Shown here in pieces: positions 15,824 to 23,759 of a stretch of DNA of 34,826 nucleotides. Source of the stretch: an uncultured Ruminococcus sp. (GTDB lineage: Bacteria; Bacillota; Clostridia; Oscillospirales; Acutalibacteraceae); NCBI GenBank assembly GCA_902801245.1, contig CADCHW010000009.1, positions 535 to 35,360 of the forward strand. The letters run 5' to 3'. Each line of letters opens with the position of its first letter. Within the stretch, counting starts at the first letter, position 1. Below the pieces are notes generated by a model. That model had not been told where the DNA came from. It was given only the letters and a program-made list of their open reading frames with translations, and did not search any database. A program made the translations under genes and the position numbers.

Positions 15824-16120
15824 ATGTCGAAACGCAAATACATATTATATAAAGTGGTTTTCATAATCAGCTTAATTTTAATATCGGGATTTTGTCTTTA
15901 TGAGCTGTATATTCTTATTCGGGCTTTAACTTTGGATTATCCTTATCCTGCACTCGGAATTGACATTAACAACCCTCTCGAAGCTTGGTGGACAGAAACA
16001 TTTTTCAATCTGGTAATGAACGGTGTTCCGCTGATTTTGGCTGTTGCGGCATTAATAATTTCACGGAGAAAAATCAAAAGTTTCAAAAACAATACTTCCA
16101 CGGAACAGGGGGAATCTTAA
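15824..16120 (+). CDS. Small two-TM membrane protein, unknown function
   Basis: This 98-aa protein has two predicted membrane helices (about 10-31 and 61-80). A roughly 30-residue loop between them contains YPYPALGIDINNP and WW, and the C-terminal tail is charged. No family was recognised. AAAGGA (15806-15811) is the likely ribosome site; an ATG at 15814 is out of frame and short. The stop codon shares one base with the start of the next gene (TAATG), so the two are probably translated together. Confidence 0.75.
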   Translation: MSKRKYILYKVVFIISLILISGFCLYELYILIRALTLDYPYPALGIDINNPLEAWWTETFFNLVMNGVPLILAVAALIISRRKIKSFKNNTSTEQGES

Positions 16121-16614
16121 TGACATTATTTGAAATAAAACAATCGCTGATTTTAAATTCAATATACCCAATTGACCGACTTCACCTTGAAAAATACGGC
16201 GGTATTTTCAGGGAAGTCACAATAATGCACGATAACGAATGCCGTATAGATTTTTTGTGCAAGGAAAATAAAATCAACAATGAGGGAGAAATATCCTTTT
16301 ATTTTAAGTTCGGTTCGTTTGACGAAATGCTTGAAAGCATTGAAAACTATACGGGAAAGAAAATCTCGGAGTGGAAACGTTACTTTGCAGATGTCGGCAT
16401 ATATTACGGCGAAATTCCGGAGTGGGAGATAATTCCCGATTGGGATTTGTTTAAAAAGGATTTCTGCGGGGGTAAAATTGAGTTTCCGAAAAATTATTCC
16501 GAATTTATCATACGTGACTTTTATTGGCAGGCACTTTACAGCGGAGAACTTTCGTATGATTCAAGCGAAAGTGATATTGAAGCTTATTTTCGCAAAATCC
16601 GTGAAAACACATAA
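16120..16614 (+). CDS. Soluble hypothetical protein, coupled to 15824 gene
   Basis: This 164-aa acidic protein is of unrecognised family, with many aromatic residues (WKRYFADVGIYYGEIPEWE). No signal peptide or membrane segment is seen. The start at 16120 is chosen because CAGGGGGA lies just upstream and the ATG overlaps the preceding stop; an upstream in-frame ATG at 15985 lies inside the previous gene and lacks a ribosome site. The pairing of a small membrane protein with a soluble acidic partner is suggestive, but no function follows from it. Confidence 0.75.
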   Translation: MTLFEIKQSLILNSIYPIDRLHLEKYGGIFREVTIMHDNECRIDFLCKENKINNEGEISFYFKFGSFDEMLESIENYTGKKISEWKRYFADVGIYYGEIPEWEIIPDWDLFKKDFCGGKIEFPKNYSEFIIRDFYWQALYSGELSYDSSESDIEAYFRKIRENT

Positions 16615-16644
16615 ATTACAAAATTGTGAATTTTCAATTAACTA

Positions 16645-16673
16645 TGGAAATTCTCCGCAGAATGTATTATAAT
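16645..16673 (+). promoter_or_regulatory. Promoter of ppa
   Basis: TGGAAA (16645-16650) and a perfect TATAAT (16668-16673) are separated by 17 bp. Transcription start near 16680 supports the ppa start at 16717 over an upstream TTG at 16678. Confidence 0.65.
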
Positions 16674-16716
16674 AGTATTGTTCGACAAGAAATTTATACT
16701 TGAATGGAGTTTTTTT

Positions 16717-17256
16717 ATGATGAATATTTGGCATGATATAGATGAAAACAGAATTTCACCCGAGGATTTTGTTGCGGTTATCGAAATCTCAAAGGGAAGT
16801 AAGCTGAAATACGAACTTGACAAGGCAACAGGTATGCTCATTCTTGACAGAATCCTCTATACCTCAACCCACTATCCGGCTAACTACGGATTTATCCCGA
16901 GAACGTATGCCGACGATAAAGACCCTCTGGACGTTCTTGTTCTTTGTTCGGAACAGATTGAACCCTTGACGCTTGTCCGCTGTTACCCAATCGGTGTTAT
17001 CAAGATGATTGACAACGGCAGAAATGACGAAAAAATTATCGCTATTCCGTTTAACGACCCTACATATAACGAGTACACCGATATATCACAGTTACCAAAG
17101 CATATCTTTGACGAGATGTGTCACTTTTTCACGGTTTACAAAACATTGGAGCATAAGGAAACAGCCGTTGACGAAGTTCAGGGCAGAGAGAATGCAATTG
17201 AGATTATCAGCTCAACTATTAATGCTTACAGGAAAGGCTTTTGCGGTGAAAGATAA
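16717..17256 (+). CDS. ppa: Inorganic pyrophosphatase (family I)
   Basis: This cytoplasmic enzyme hydrolyses pyrophosphate to two phosphates and so drives biosynthetic reactions forward. The 179-aa protein shows the family I core: EISKGSKLKYE (23-33), YPANYGFIPRTY (53-64) and the metal-binding acidic cluster ADDKDPLD (65-72) with D66, D67, D69 and D72. The length is typical of soluble bacterial enzymes. Two adjacent ATG codons (16717, 16720) follow TGGAG; the first is used here. The stop codon overlaps the start of the next membrane-protein gene by one base. Confidence 0.96.
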   Translation: MMNIWHDIDENRISPEDFVAVIEISKGSKLKYELDKATGMLILDRILYTSTHYPANYGFIPRTYADDKDPLDVLVLCSEQIEPLTLVRCYPIGVIKMIDNGRNDEKIIAIPFNDPTYNEYTDISQLPKHIFDEMCHFFTVYKTLEHKETAVDEVQGRENAIEIISSTINAYRKGFCGER

Positions 17257-17756
17257 TGGGCAGTGTTGAATCAAAACGATGCCGAAATATCCGCAGAGTG
17301 CTTATCGCACTTTTTATTGTTTGCGGCTATATGCTTTCAACCACGTTTGCAGGTGCGTATTTTGACATTGACGGCAAGGAAACGTTTGTGCCGATGACGG
17401 CTCTGAATTTGGCTTTGGGGTCTATGGGCGGCGATACTCCGATGTATCAGAATAAGCTTGTCGGGGGAATGTATATCGCAATTCCATTCATAGGTTTTTT
17501 CTTTATGTTTTTCGATAAGAAAAGCAACGTGAAAAATCTGGTGGGAATGGTTTGCGGTATTATCGGCTGTCTTGCGATTGCTTTTCCGCTGGGTGCAAAC
17601 GGTAATTTGTACATAGGTATAGGTGCGGTTGTGAGTATGATTGTTTATGTGATTATCACTATGCTGTCGGGTATTTCCATTTTTATGAATCTCGAAGACC
17701 GTCGGGGAGAAAGAAACGGCAGCACACGGCTTTCGGCTCACAAAGATGAAGCGTAA
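17256..17756 (+). CDS. Four-TM membrane protein coupled to ppa, unknown function
   Basis: This 166-aa protein has a basic N-terminus (ESKRCRNIRR) and four predicted membrane helices (about 14-32, 68-86, 91-108 and 115-138), ending in a charged tail. A roughly 35-residue outside loop follows helix one. No family was recognised. It overlaps the ppa stop by one base and uses GGTGAAAG as ribosome site, so it is probably made from the same message. No terminator is evident before the next promoter. Confidence 0.78.
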   Translation: MGSVESKRCRNIRRVLIALFIVCGYMLSTTFAGAYFDIDGKETFVPMTALNLALGSMGGDTPMYQNKLVGGMYIAIPFIGFFFMFFDKKSNVKNLVGMVCGIIGCLAIAFPLGANGNLYIGIGAVVSMIVYVIITMLSGISIFMNLEDRRGERNGSTRLSAHKDEA

Positions 17757-17806
17757 GATTACAAGGAATTTTTTTAAAATTATTTCAAATTGTGACAAAT
17801 TTCATA

Positions 17807-17835
17807 TTGACAAAATCATCTTTATATTGTATAAT
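17807..17835 (+). promoter_or_regulatory. Perfect consensus promoter of the DUF177-rpmF operon
   Basis: TTGACA (17807-17812) and TATAAT (17830-17835) are separated by 17 bp, as expected for a highly expressed ribosomal protein operon. Confidence 0.92.
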
Positions 17836-17879
17836 GAAATGCGGTATTTCAAGTAAAATCGGAATTGTGGGCAATGCCT

Positions 17880-17895
17880 GTCGGGGCAGCCCGAC
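17880..17895 (+). promoter_or_regulatory. 5' UTR hairpin before DUF177 gene
   Basis: GTCGGG and CCCGAC pair perfectly around GCAG, 13 bp before the ribosome site. No T-tract follows, so it is not a terminator. It may stabilise the message or bind a regulator; this is inference. Confidence 0.5.
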
Positions 17896-17918
17896 TGCGT
17901 AGTTTATTGAGGTGCGTT

Positions 17919-18410
17919 ATGCTGTTGGAATTGAAAAAGGTATTTTTAACCGAAAACGAAAATCTTAATGCCGAGTATGAATTGGATTTGAGTGATATGG
18001 ATTTTAACGGTACGCAGCCGTTTAAAACACCGATAAAGGTGTCGGCAAATGCGGTGAACCGTGCCGGAGTTGTTAATCTGGCGGTTACAACAAAGTTCGA
18101 GTACACCGGGCCCTGTGACAGATGCGGTGAGGAAACCATAACCCCATTTGAGTACAGCTTTAATCATACGCTTGTTCAGTCGCTTGTCGGAGAGAACGAG
18201 GGCGATTATATTGAAGTTCCCGATTTTACGCTTGATTTGGACGAGCCTGTCACAACGGATATTTTACTGGAGCTTCCGTCAAAGCATTTATGCAAAGAGG
18301 ACTGCAAAGGATTATGTCCGAAATGCGGAAAAAACCTGAATACAGGTGACTGCGGCTGTGACAAGAGGGATATTGACCCTCGTCTTGAGGCTCTTAAAAG
18401 TTTATTGTAA
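17919..18410 (+). CDS. DUF177 (YceD-like) protein
   Basis: This 163-aa protein belongs to the DUF177/YceD family, almost always encoded directly before rpmF. In other bacteria and plastids the family is linked to 23S rRNA accumulation and ribosome assembly. An N-terminal beta-rich domain contains CDRC (66-69), and the C-terminus has a cysteine cluster (C125, C129, C133, C136, C145, C147) that probably binds zinc. The start at 17919 is supported by GAGGTG five bases upstream; an upstream in-frame ATG at 17865 has no ribosome site and lies in the leader hairpin region. rpmF follows after 70 bp with its own strong ribosome site. Confidence 0.93.
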   Translation: MLLELKKVFLTENENLNAEYELDLSDMDFNGTQPFKTPIKVSANAVNRAGVVNLAVTTKFEYTGPCDRCGEETITPFEYSFNHTLVQSLVGENEGDYIEVPDFTLDLDEPVTTDILLELPSKHLCKEDCKGLCPKCGKNLNTGDCGCDKRDIDPRLEALKSLL

Positions 18411-18480
18411 ATTTTATTAATTTTAAATTCGGAATATCTAAAGTGTTTGGGTATTCATCATTATAAGGAGGAGTTCTAAA

Positions 18481-18663
18481 ATGGCAGTACCAAAGAGAAA
18501 AGTATCAAGTGCAAGACAGAACAAAAGAAGAAGCAACGTGTGGAAGCTTAAGGCTCCGGCACTTTCAACATGTCCGAACTGCGGCGAGTACAAAGCACCG
18601 CACAGAGTTTGCAGAAACTGTGGTGTATACAACGGCAGACAGGTTCTTGATATTGAGGAGTAA
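18481..18663 (+). CDS. rpmF: Large ribosomal subunit protein bL32
   Basis: This 60-aa ribosomal protein has the L32 N-terminus ([16 protein letters not shown]) and a zinc ribbon of four cysteines, [17 protein letters not shown] (37-53), so it is the zinc-dependent (C+) form. AAGGAGGAG precedes the ATG. It is co-transcribed with the DUF177 gene, the standard order. Confidence 0.98.
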   Translation: MAVPKRKVSSARQNKRRSNVWKLKAPALSTCPNCGEYKAPHRVCRNCGVYNGRQVLDIEE

Positions 18664-18690
18664 TCCTTTTTAATCTTGATTTCGGTGTTT

Positions 18691-18720
18691 AGGGGGGAAG
18701 TGTTTCCTCCCTATTCTTGT
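18691..18720 (+). terminator. Probable intrinsic terminator of rpmF
   Basis: AGGGGGGAA pairs with TTCCTCCCT (one G-U pair) around a 4-nt loop. The downstream tract (ATTCTTGTAT) is only moderately T-rich. Confidence 0.65.
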
Positions 18721-18827
18721 ATAATACTTTAAATTAAGAATATATTTAATCAGAGTATCTTTTTGTTATTGTTGAAAGTCAAAGCTACACTGGGAAAAGA
18801 TGTGTTTCGATTAAGAGGTGAATAACT

Positions 18828-19358
18828 GTGAATACACTATACACAAATCGACTTGTTTTGCGTCCGTTTCGCATAGGAGATGCAGCGGCAATGTATAAAA
18901 ATTGGACTTACGACGAGCGTGTTGCGAGGTGTTGCCGTTGGTATCCTCATAAAAGTATTTCCGAAACAGAAGAGTTTTTGAATTGGGAATTGCGTTCGGG
19001 GAAAGAGTACAGTTGGGCAATTACGTTGAAAGAAAATGATGAACCTATCGGGTCAATTGATTTGGTTGGTGTAAACAGCTTTGGCGTACCGGAAATCGGT
19101 TATGTATTAACGTACTCCTATTGGGGACAGGGTATTATGACGGAAGCCGTAAAAGCTGTGATTGCCGAGTTGTTCCGAAACGGATTTGAAAAAATCGGTG
19201 CTTGTCATAAGGTCGATAATCCCGCTTCCGGCAGGGTTATGGAAAAATGCGGTATGACATATGTCAGAAATTATACGGCACAGAAAAAATTCGGTTCAGA
19301 TGAACAATGTGAAGTAAAATTTTACGAAATATGTAAAGACAATTCTTTTTATTCTTAA
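18828..19358 (+). CDS. GNAT family N-acetyltransferase (RimJ/RimL type)
   Basis: This 176-aa acetyltransferase should transfer acetyl from acetyl-CoA to an amine, such as a protein N-terminus or small molecule. The opening TNRLVLRPFRIGDAAAMYKNW is typical of the RimJ/RimL subgroup. The acetyl-CoA-binding motif A appears as IGYVLTYSYWGQGIMTEA (about 92-109), followed by the conserved NPASGRVMEKCGM block. The start is GTG at 18828 with GAGGTG eight bases upstream. The substrate cannot be predicted. It is followed by two genes of unknown function that may share its message. Confidence 0.92.
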   Translation: MNTLYTNRLVLRPFRIGDAAAMYKNWTYDERVARCCRWYPHKSISETEEFLNWELRSGKEYSWAITLKENDEPIGSIDLVGVNSFGVPEIGYVLTYSYWGQGIMTEAVKAVIAELFRNGFEKIGACHKVDNPASGRVMEKCGMTYVRNYTAQKKFGSDEQCEVKFYEICKDNSFYS

Positions 19359-19402
19359 TTCACGAAACTACTCTTAACCACAGCAAAGAAAAAGGTGATA
19401 CG

Positions 19403-20386
19403 ATGAGTGATAAAATCAAATATACCGATTTGCTCAGAAACAAGCTTTTACAGCAGAAAGAAGTCTATGAGAATTTCAAAAATAACAAATGTCCGTCGGT
19501 TTGCTATAAACGTTATGAAGATGCCGAATGGGGTGTGCGTGACGAAAATTACCAAAACCGTCTGAGATTGTCATACTATATGCTTTATGAGAAAATTGAC
19601 GATGAAAAAGTTTCGGCTGCGTTATTTGAGGAAGAACTTAAAGACAGGGAAACAAATGACTTTCAGGGTATCGGTGACACAATTACAATTCTCACGCAGT
19701 TCTTAAAAAAGTATAATACAGACGGTAAGTATACACCTCTTTTTGAAAGAGCGAAAGAAGCTAATTTTGATTGCTGCTGCGGATATGATGTCGATAACGT
19801 AATTGATGACAATATTGAGAACAATGATATTAGAGATTGCATATACCTTGCAAAAGCTATGGATTATATGGATATTATGGAAGAATTGGTTGAATATTGG
19901 AAACAAACAGAAACCGAATGGAACAGACATAATGCCTATGATTTAATCCATTTTAACGAAGTGCTGAATAAACAAAAGGATAATGAGGAAATTTACAAAC
20001 AGCTTTTATTGTCTGTAGATAAAGAGAATGTTCGTGACACGGCTTCGGCTTACAGTAACATAATAGGCTATTATATCAAAATTGAAGATTATAAAACAGC
20101 CTATAAATATCTTACGGAGCTTTTGGGCGGATATAACCTTGACGAGATTAAAAATATCAGATTGTATGACTATATTCTTGAATACGGTTTGGAGATTATC
20201 GCAAATGCTCCCGAGTTTAGTAACGAATTATGGAATTGGGCTAAACCCGAATTGCAAAATAAAAAAGACGGTATGTTCGGAAATCTTTACAAAAAGGGGA
20301 TAAAAGCCGCAAAGGCAGTAAATGACCCTTATTCACAGAAGCTTGAAAAGGAATATATCGCTTGGAAGAAAAAAGTTGGAATTTAA
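19403..20386 (+). CDS. Helical-repeat hypothetical protein
   Basis: This 327-aa soluble protein is rich in Lys, Glu, Asn and Tyr and appears almost all alpha-helical. Segments such as SAYSNIIGYYIKIEDYKTAYKYLTELL (about 214-240) read like TPR-type helix pairs, so a TPR/HEAT-like protein-binding scaffold is plausible. A Cys-rich patch (FDCCCGYDVD) is at about 122-131. No signal peptide or catalytic motif was recognised. AAAGGTG precedes the ATG. It is followed 22 bp later by the SAP-domain gene, probably in one operon. Confidence 0.78.
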   Translation: MSDKIKYTDLLRNKLLQQKEVYENFKNNKCPSVCYKRYEDAEWGVRDENYQNRLRLSYYMLYEKIDDEKVSAALFEEELKDRETNDFQGIGDTITILTQFLKKYNTDGKYTPLFERAKEANFDCCCGYDVDNVIDDNIENNDIRDCIYLAKAMDYMDIMEELVEYWKQTETEWNRHNAYDLIHFNEVLNKQKDNEEIYKQLLLSVDKENVRDTASAYSNIIGYYIKIEDYKTAYKYLTELLGGYNLDEIKNIRLYDYILEYGLEIIANAPEFSNELWNWAKPELQNKKDGMFGNLYKKGIKAAKAVNDPYSQKLEKEYIAWKKKVGI

Positions 20387-20408
20387 AGAATGGTTTGAGG
20401 TACTTTTA

Positions 20409-20990
20409 ATGGCAGACAGACCTGTTTTGAATAAAGATTTAGACAGCAAAATATTTAGTGAATTTTATTATTTGAAAAAAGAATTGGTGAATTTTTGCAG
20501 AGAGAACGGCTTGCCTGTTTCGGGCGGAAAAATAGAGCTTACAAATAGAATAGCATATTTTCTTGATACAGGGGAAGTTTTACAGCCCATATTTGCAAAG
20601 GCAAAAAGAAAAAATATTGATGTTCCGAATATCAGCGAGGACAGCATAATTGAGAATAATTTCGTTTGTTCCGAAAAACACAGAGCTTTTTTCAAGGAGC
20701 ATATAGGAAACAGCTTCTCTTTTAATGTTGCTTTTCAAAAGTGGCTGAAAAGCAATGCAGGAAAGACCTATAAAGATGCCATTGCCGCATATTATGAAAT
20801 TCTTGAAGCTAAGAAAAAAAGCAAGGGTACTATTGATAAGCAGTTTGAATATAACACATATATCCGTGATTTTTTTGCGGACAATAAGGGCAGAACTTTG
20901 GAAGAAGCGATTAAATGCTGGAAATATAAGAAAGGTTTGCAGGGGCATAATCGCTATGAACAGTCTGACCTTATTGCATTAGAGAAATAA
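20409..20990 (+). CDS. SAP domain protein (DUF6434-like C-terminus)
   Basis: This 193-aa basic protein has residues 1-55 fitting a SAP-like helix-extended-helix motif: LDSKIFSEFYYLKKELVNFC, then GLPVSGGKIELTNRIAYFL. Such motifs usually bind DNA. The C-terminal half (about 85-185), with FNVAFQKWLKSNAGKTYKDA and a repeat-like GRTLEEAIKCW, resembles the DUF6434 domain often found with SAP. The start at 20409 is chosen for GAGG eight bases upstream; the open frame extends back into the previous gene but without a ribosome site. The function is unknown, and nucleic-acid binding is inferred only from the SAP match. Confidence 0.8.
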   Translation: MADRPVLNKDLDSKIFSEFYYLKKELVNFCRENGLPVSGGKIELTNRIAYFLDTGEVLQPIFAKAKRKNIDVPNISEDSIIENNFVCSEKHRAFFKEHIGNSFSFNVAFQKWLKSNAGKTYKDAIAAYYEILEAKKKSKGTIDKQFEYNTYIRDFFADNKGRTLEEAIKCWKYKKGLQGHNRYEQSDLIALEK

Positions 20991-21032
20991 TTTTTATTGA
21001 AAAACACGTTTTTAAAGAAAGGAGAAGATAGT

Positions 21033-22358
21033 ATGTCAAAACCAATTGTTGCTATTGTTGGAAGACCGAATGTCGGAAAATCGACTTTGTTCAATAAACT
21101 TATCGGTCAAAGACTGTCAATTGTTGATGATACACCCGGTGTCACACGTGACAGAATTTACGGCGAGAGCGAATGGAAAAACAGAACTTTTACTTTAATC
21201 GATACGGGAGGTATCGAGCCGAAAACGGACGATATTATCCTGTCACAAATGAGAAGACAAGCGGAGCTTGCTATTGAAGCCGCCGATGTTATAATACTTG
21301 TTGTTGATGTGAAAACAGGTATGGTCGCAACCGATTCCGAAGTTGCATCTATGCTCTTGAAGAGCGGCAGACCCGTTGTTCTCTGTGTTAATAAGTGCGA
21401 TTCGATAGGTGAGGTTTCTCCGGATTTTTATGAATTCTATAACCTAGGTTTGGGCGATCCGATTCAGGTTTCGTCTGTTCACGGTCACGGTACAGGCGAC
21501 CTCTTGGATGAGGTGTTTAAATATTTCCCTCCCGAAACGGAAGAGGAAGAGAACAGCGATATTATTTCCGTTGCAGTTATCGGTAAGCCGAATGCGGGTA
21601 AGTCTTCGCTTATCAATAAAGTTGTCGGTACGGACAGATGTATAGTTTCCGACATTGCAGGCACTACAAGAGATACTATCGATACACTTGTTGAAAATTC
21701 CCACGGTAAATTTAACTTCACCGATACGGCAGGTATTCGCCGAAAGAACCGTGTGGATAACGACATTGAGCGTTACAGTATTCTCCGTGCGAAAATGGCT
21801 ATTGAACGCAGTGACGTTTGTGTTATTATGATAGACGCTACAGAGGGCTTTACCGAGCAGGATTCCAAGGTTGCCGGACTTGCCCACGAAGCAGGCAAGG
21901 GCTGTATTATTGCCGTGAATAAATGGGACGCTGTCGAGAAAGACGGAAAGACTATGGACCAGTTCCGCAAAAAGCTGGAGATTGATTTCTCGTTTATGTC
22001 TTATGCACCTATGATTTTCATTTCCGCAAAGACGGGGCAGAGAATCGACAAGCTGTTTGAACTTATAAAGGTAGTTGCAAACTCAAATGCAATGAGAATC
22101 AAAACAGGTGTACTCAACGATATTCTCGCCGAAGCTGTGGCAAGAGTTCAGCCGCCGACCGATAAGGGCAGACGTTTGAAGATTTTCTATATGACGCAGG
22201 CTTCCACAAAGCCGCCGACATTCGTTTGTTTCGTGAACTCCTCGGAACTTTTCCATTTCTCTTACAGACGTTACCTCGAAAACAGAATCAGGGATAGTTT
22301 TGGTCTGGAGGGTACTCCCATTCACTTTGTTGTGCGTGAGCGTGGAGATAAAAATTAA
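21033..22358 (+). CDS. der: Ribosome biogenesis GTPase Der (EngA)
   Basis: This essential tandem-domain GTPase acts in 50S subunit assembly. The 441-aa protein has two G domains. The first has P-loop GRPNVGKS (10-17), DTPG (33-36), DTGG (57-60) and NKCD (120-123). The second has P-loop GKPNAGKS (184-191), DTAG and NKWD. A C-terminal KH-like domain follows, with GRRLKIFYMTQASTKPPTF and HFSYRRYLENRIR. AAAGGAGAAGA precedes the ATG; a TTG further upstream is not needed. plsY follows after a 102-bp gap that contains a family B repeat. The der-plsY order is common in Clostridia. Confidence 0.98.
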   Translation: MSKPIVAIVGRPNVGKSTLFNKLIGQRLSIVDDTPGVTRDRIYGESEWKNRTFTLIDTGGIEPKTDDIILSQMRRQAELAIEAADVIILVVDVKTGMVATDSEVASMLLKSGRPVVLCVNKCDSIGEVSPDFYEFYNLGLGDPIQVSSVHGHGTGDLLDEVFKYFPPETEEEENSDIISVAVIGKPNAGKSSLINKVVGTDRCIVSDIAGTTRDTIDTLVENSHGKFNFTDTAGIRRKNRVDNDIERYSILRAKMAIERSDVCVIMIDATEGFTEQDSKVAGLAHEAGKGCIIAVNKWDAVEKDGKTMDQFRKKLEIDFSFMSYAPMIFISAKTGQRIDKLFELIKVVANSNAMRIKTGVLNDILAEAVARVQPPTDKGRRLKIFYMTQASTKPPTFVCFVNSSELFHFSYRRYLENRIRDSFGLEGTPIHFVVRERGDKN

Positions 22359-22361
22359 TTT

Positions 22362-22407
22362 TTGGTCGGGTTCGTGAAGAAAAATATATAAAAAACTATC
22401 TTCACGT
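22362..22407 (+). repeat. Family B repeat, single unit
   Basis: This 46-bp unit, TTGGTCGGGTTCGTGAAG ... AAACTATCTTCACGT, lies 3 bp after the der stop. The GTGAAG and CTTCAC segments allow a long hairpin. Confidence 0.85.
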
Positions 22408-22414
22408 ATTTCAA

Positions 22415-22429
22415 GCGGACGTTGTCCGC
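22415..22429. repeat. GCGGACGTTGTCCGC palindrome
   Basis: A 6-bp stem with GTT loop, 7 bp after the family B unit. The same arrangement is found at 14543/14551. It lies in the der-plsY spacer just before the plsY ribosome site. Confidence 0.8.
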
Positions 22430-22460
22430 CGGGAAATAAAATTATTAAGAAGGTTAAGTA

Positions 22461-23180
22461 ATGCTAAGTTTGTTTACGGATATTTCAAATATTATCAAAA
22501 TTCTTTCGGTGATGATTGTCGCATATCTGCTGGGCAGCTTGAATATTGCGATTATCGTTACAAAAATATTCACAGGAAAAGATATCAGAACAATGGGCAG
22601 CGGCAACGGCGGCTTTACAAACGTAATGCGTTCTGTCGGCACAACCGCAGGTATAATCACATTTGTGGGAGATTTTCTCAAATGCGTTATTTCCGTTCTG
22701 ATTGGCGGTTTTGTCCTGAAAACTCTCCACACCGATTACTTCGCACAGCACGAGCTTTGGAAGTACGGTGAGTACTTAGCCGGTATGTGCTGTTTTCTCG
22801 GCCATATCTACCCGATTTATTTCAAATTCAAGGGCGGTAAGGGTGTAGTAACGGTGGCGGCTCTTGCGGCAGTTATCAATTTCCCTGTTTTTCTTATTGC
22901 TTTTTTAGCATTTGCGATTGTGTTTGTTTGTACAAAGATAGTTTCGATAAGCTCGATTATTTCGGCGATTGTATTGTTTTTGGCTACAGCTTCGGTGATG
23001 TATTTTTACAATTATAAAACGGTTGGAAACGTTTCGCTTGAATATGTTGCTGCGGTTTCAACTTCGACATTTGTAATTTGTGCGGCTGTAATTGCAAAAC
23101 ATCACGCAAATATAAAAAGACTTCTGAAAGGCGAGGAGAAAAAACTCGTCCTTAAAAAGAAAGAGAAAACGGAAAGTTAA
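22461..23180 (+). CDS. plsY: Glycerol-3-phosphate acyltransferase PlsY
   Basis: This membrane enzyme transfers an acyl group from acyl phosphate to sn-glycerol 3-phosphate, the first step of phospholipid synthesis. The 239-aa protein has five or more membrane helices and the three PlsY motifs: GSGNGGFTNVMR (46-57), GHIYPIYFKFKGGKG (114-128) and KHHANIKRLLKG near 212-223. The second motif-1 glycine and the following Phe replace the more usual GAT. The C-terminal tail is lysine-rich and longer than in many homologues. AAGAAGG precedes the ATG. A strong terminator follows. It would use the product of the GpsA-like enzyme at 14585. Confidence 0.96.
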   Translation: MLSLFTDISNIIKILSVMIVAYLLGSLNIAIIVTKIFTGKDIRTMGSGNGGFTNVMRSVGTTAGIITFVGDFLKCVISVLIGGFVLKTLHTDYFAQHELWKYGEYLAGMCCFLGHIYPIYFKFKGGKGVVTVAALAAVINFPVFLIAFLAFAIVFVCTKIVSISSIISAIVLFLATASVMYFYNYKTVGNVSLEYVAAVSTSTFVICAAVIAKHHANIKRLLKGEEKKLVLKKKEKTES

Positions 23181-23208
23181 GTCGGGTTTGCCAAATAAAT
23201 AAAAAATT

Positions 23209-23246
23209 AAGCGTATCCTTTTTATTAAAATTTGGATACGCTTTTT
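23209..23246 (+). terminator. Intrinsic terminator of der-plsY
   Basis: AAGCGTATCC pairs with GGATACGCTT (10 bp), followed by TTTTT. Confidence 0.93.
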
Positions 23247-23261
23247 CATTGGGAGGATATT

Positions 23262-23534
23262 ATGACGGAATACACTTATTTTGTTTGTAAATCAAGCCGG
23301 TGTATACATATTAAAATTATTGTCAAAGCAGTGAAATATTTGGAAAACAAGCGTCCCGAAAATACATTTAAAGTATGTGATAAACTGTACGTGAAGTTCT
23401 CTGATAAACCTATTAACCGTAAAGAAAAATTCTGCGATGATGATATGCCGTATCTCATTGACGGCTTGCGTATGTTTTCCGAAAAGATTATGAACGGCAG
23501 TGGCAGAATGGGCAGCAGTTTGTTTTGGTTTTGA
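23262..23534 (+). CDS. Small hypothetical protein (90 aa)
   Basis: This 90-aa basic protein, of unrecognised family, has scattered Cys residues and ends SGRMGSSLFWF. GGGAGGA six bases upstream sets the ATG at 23262. It starts just after the plsY terminator, so it depends on read-through or an unseen promoter. No signal peptide or membrane helix is visible. It is real by ribosome site, but with modest support otherwise. Confidence 0.6.
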   Translation: MTEYTYFVCKSSRCIHIKIIVKAVKYLENKRPENTFKVCDKLYVKFSDKPINRKEKFCDDDMPYLIDGLRMFSEKIMNGSGRMGSSLFWF

Positions 23535-23598
23535 AAAACCGATTTTTGATGTGTCGTTTGATAAGAAAAACAATAGATATATTTATACATTTTAGCTA

Positions 23599-23627
23599 TT
23601 GACATAAAATCTAATTTTGTGTATAAT
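23599..23627 (+). promoter_or_regulatory. Perfect consensus promoter before PASTA pseudogene
   Basis: TTGACA (23599-23604) and TATAAT (23622-23627) are exactly 17 bp apart. A 130-nt leader precedes the broken lipoprotein gene, so it may still be transcribed. Confidence 0.85.
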
Positions 23628-23759
23628 AATATAAAAAGATGTTGAGTTGATTGTTTCTCGTGTCTTTGTTATTGAATAAAGTGCTGATTATTAAAATGAA
23701 CATTAATTATGAAGTAAATAAAATTACTGTATAATTATAGTAAGGAGAATTTTAGTGCG

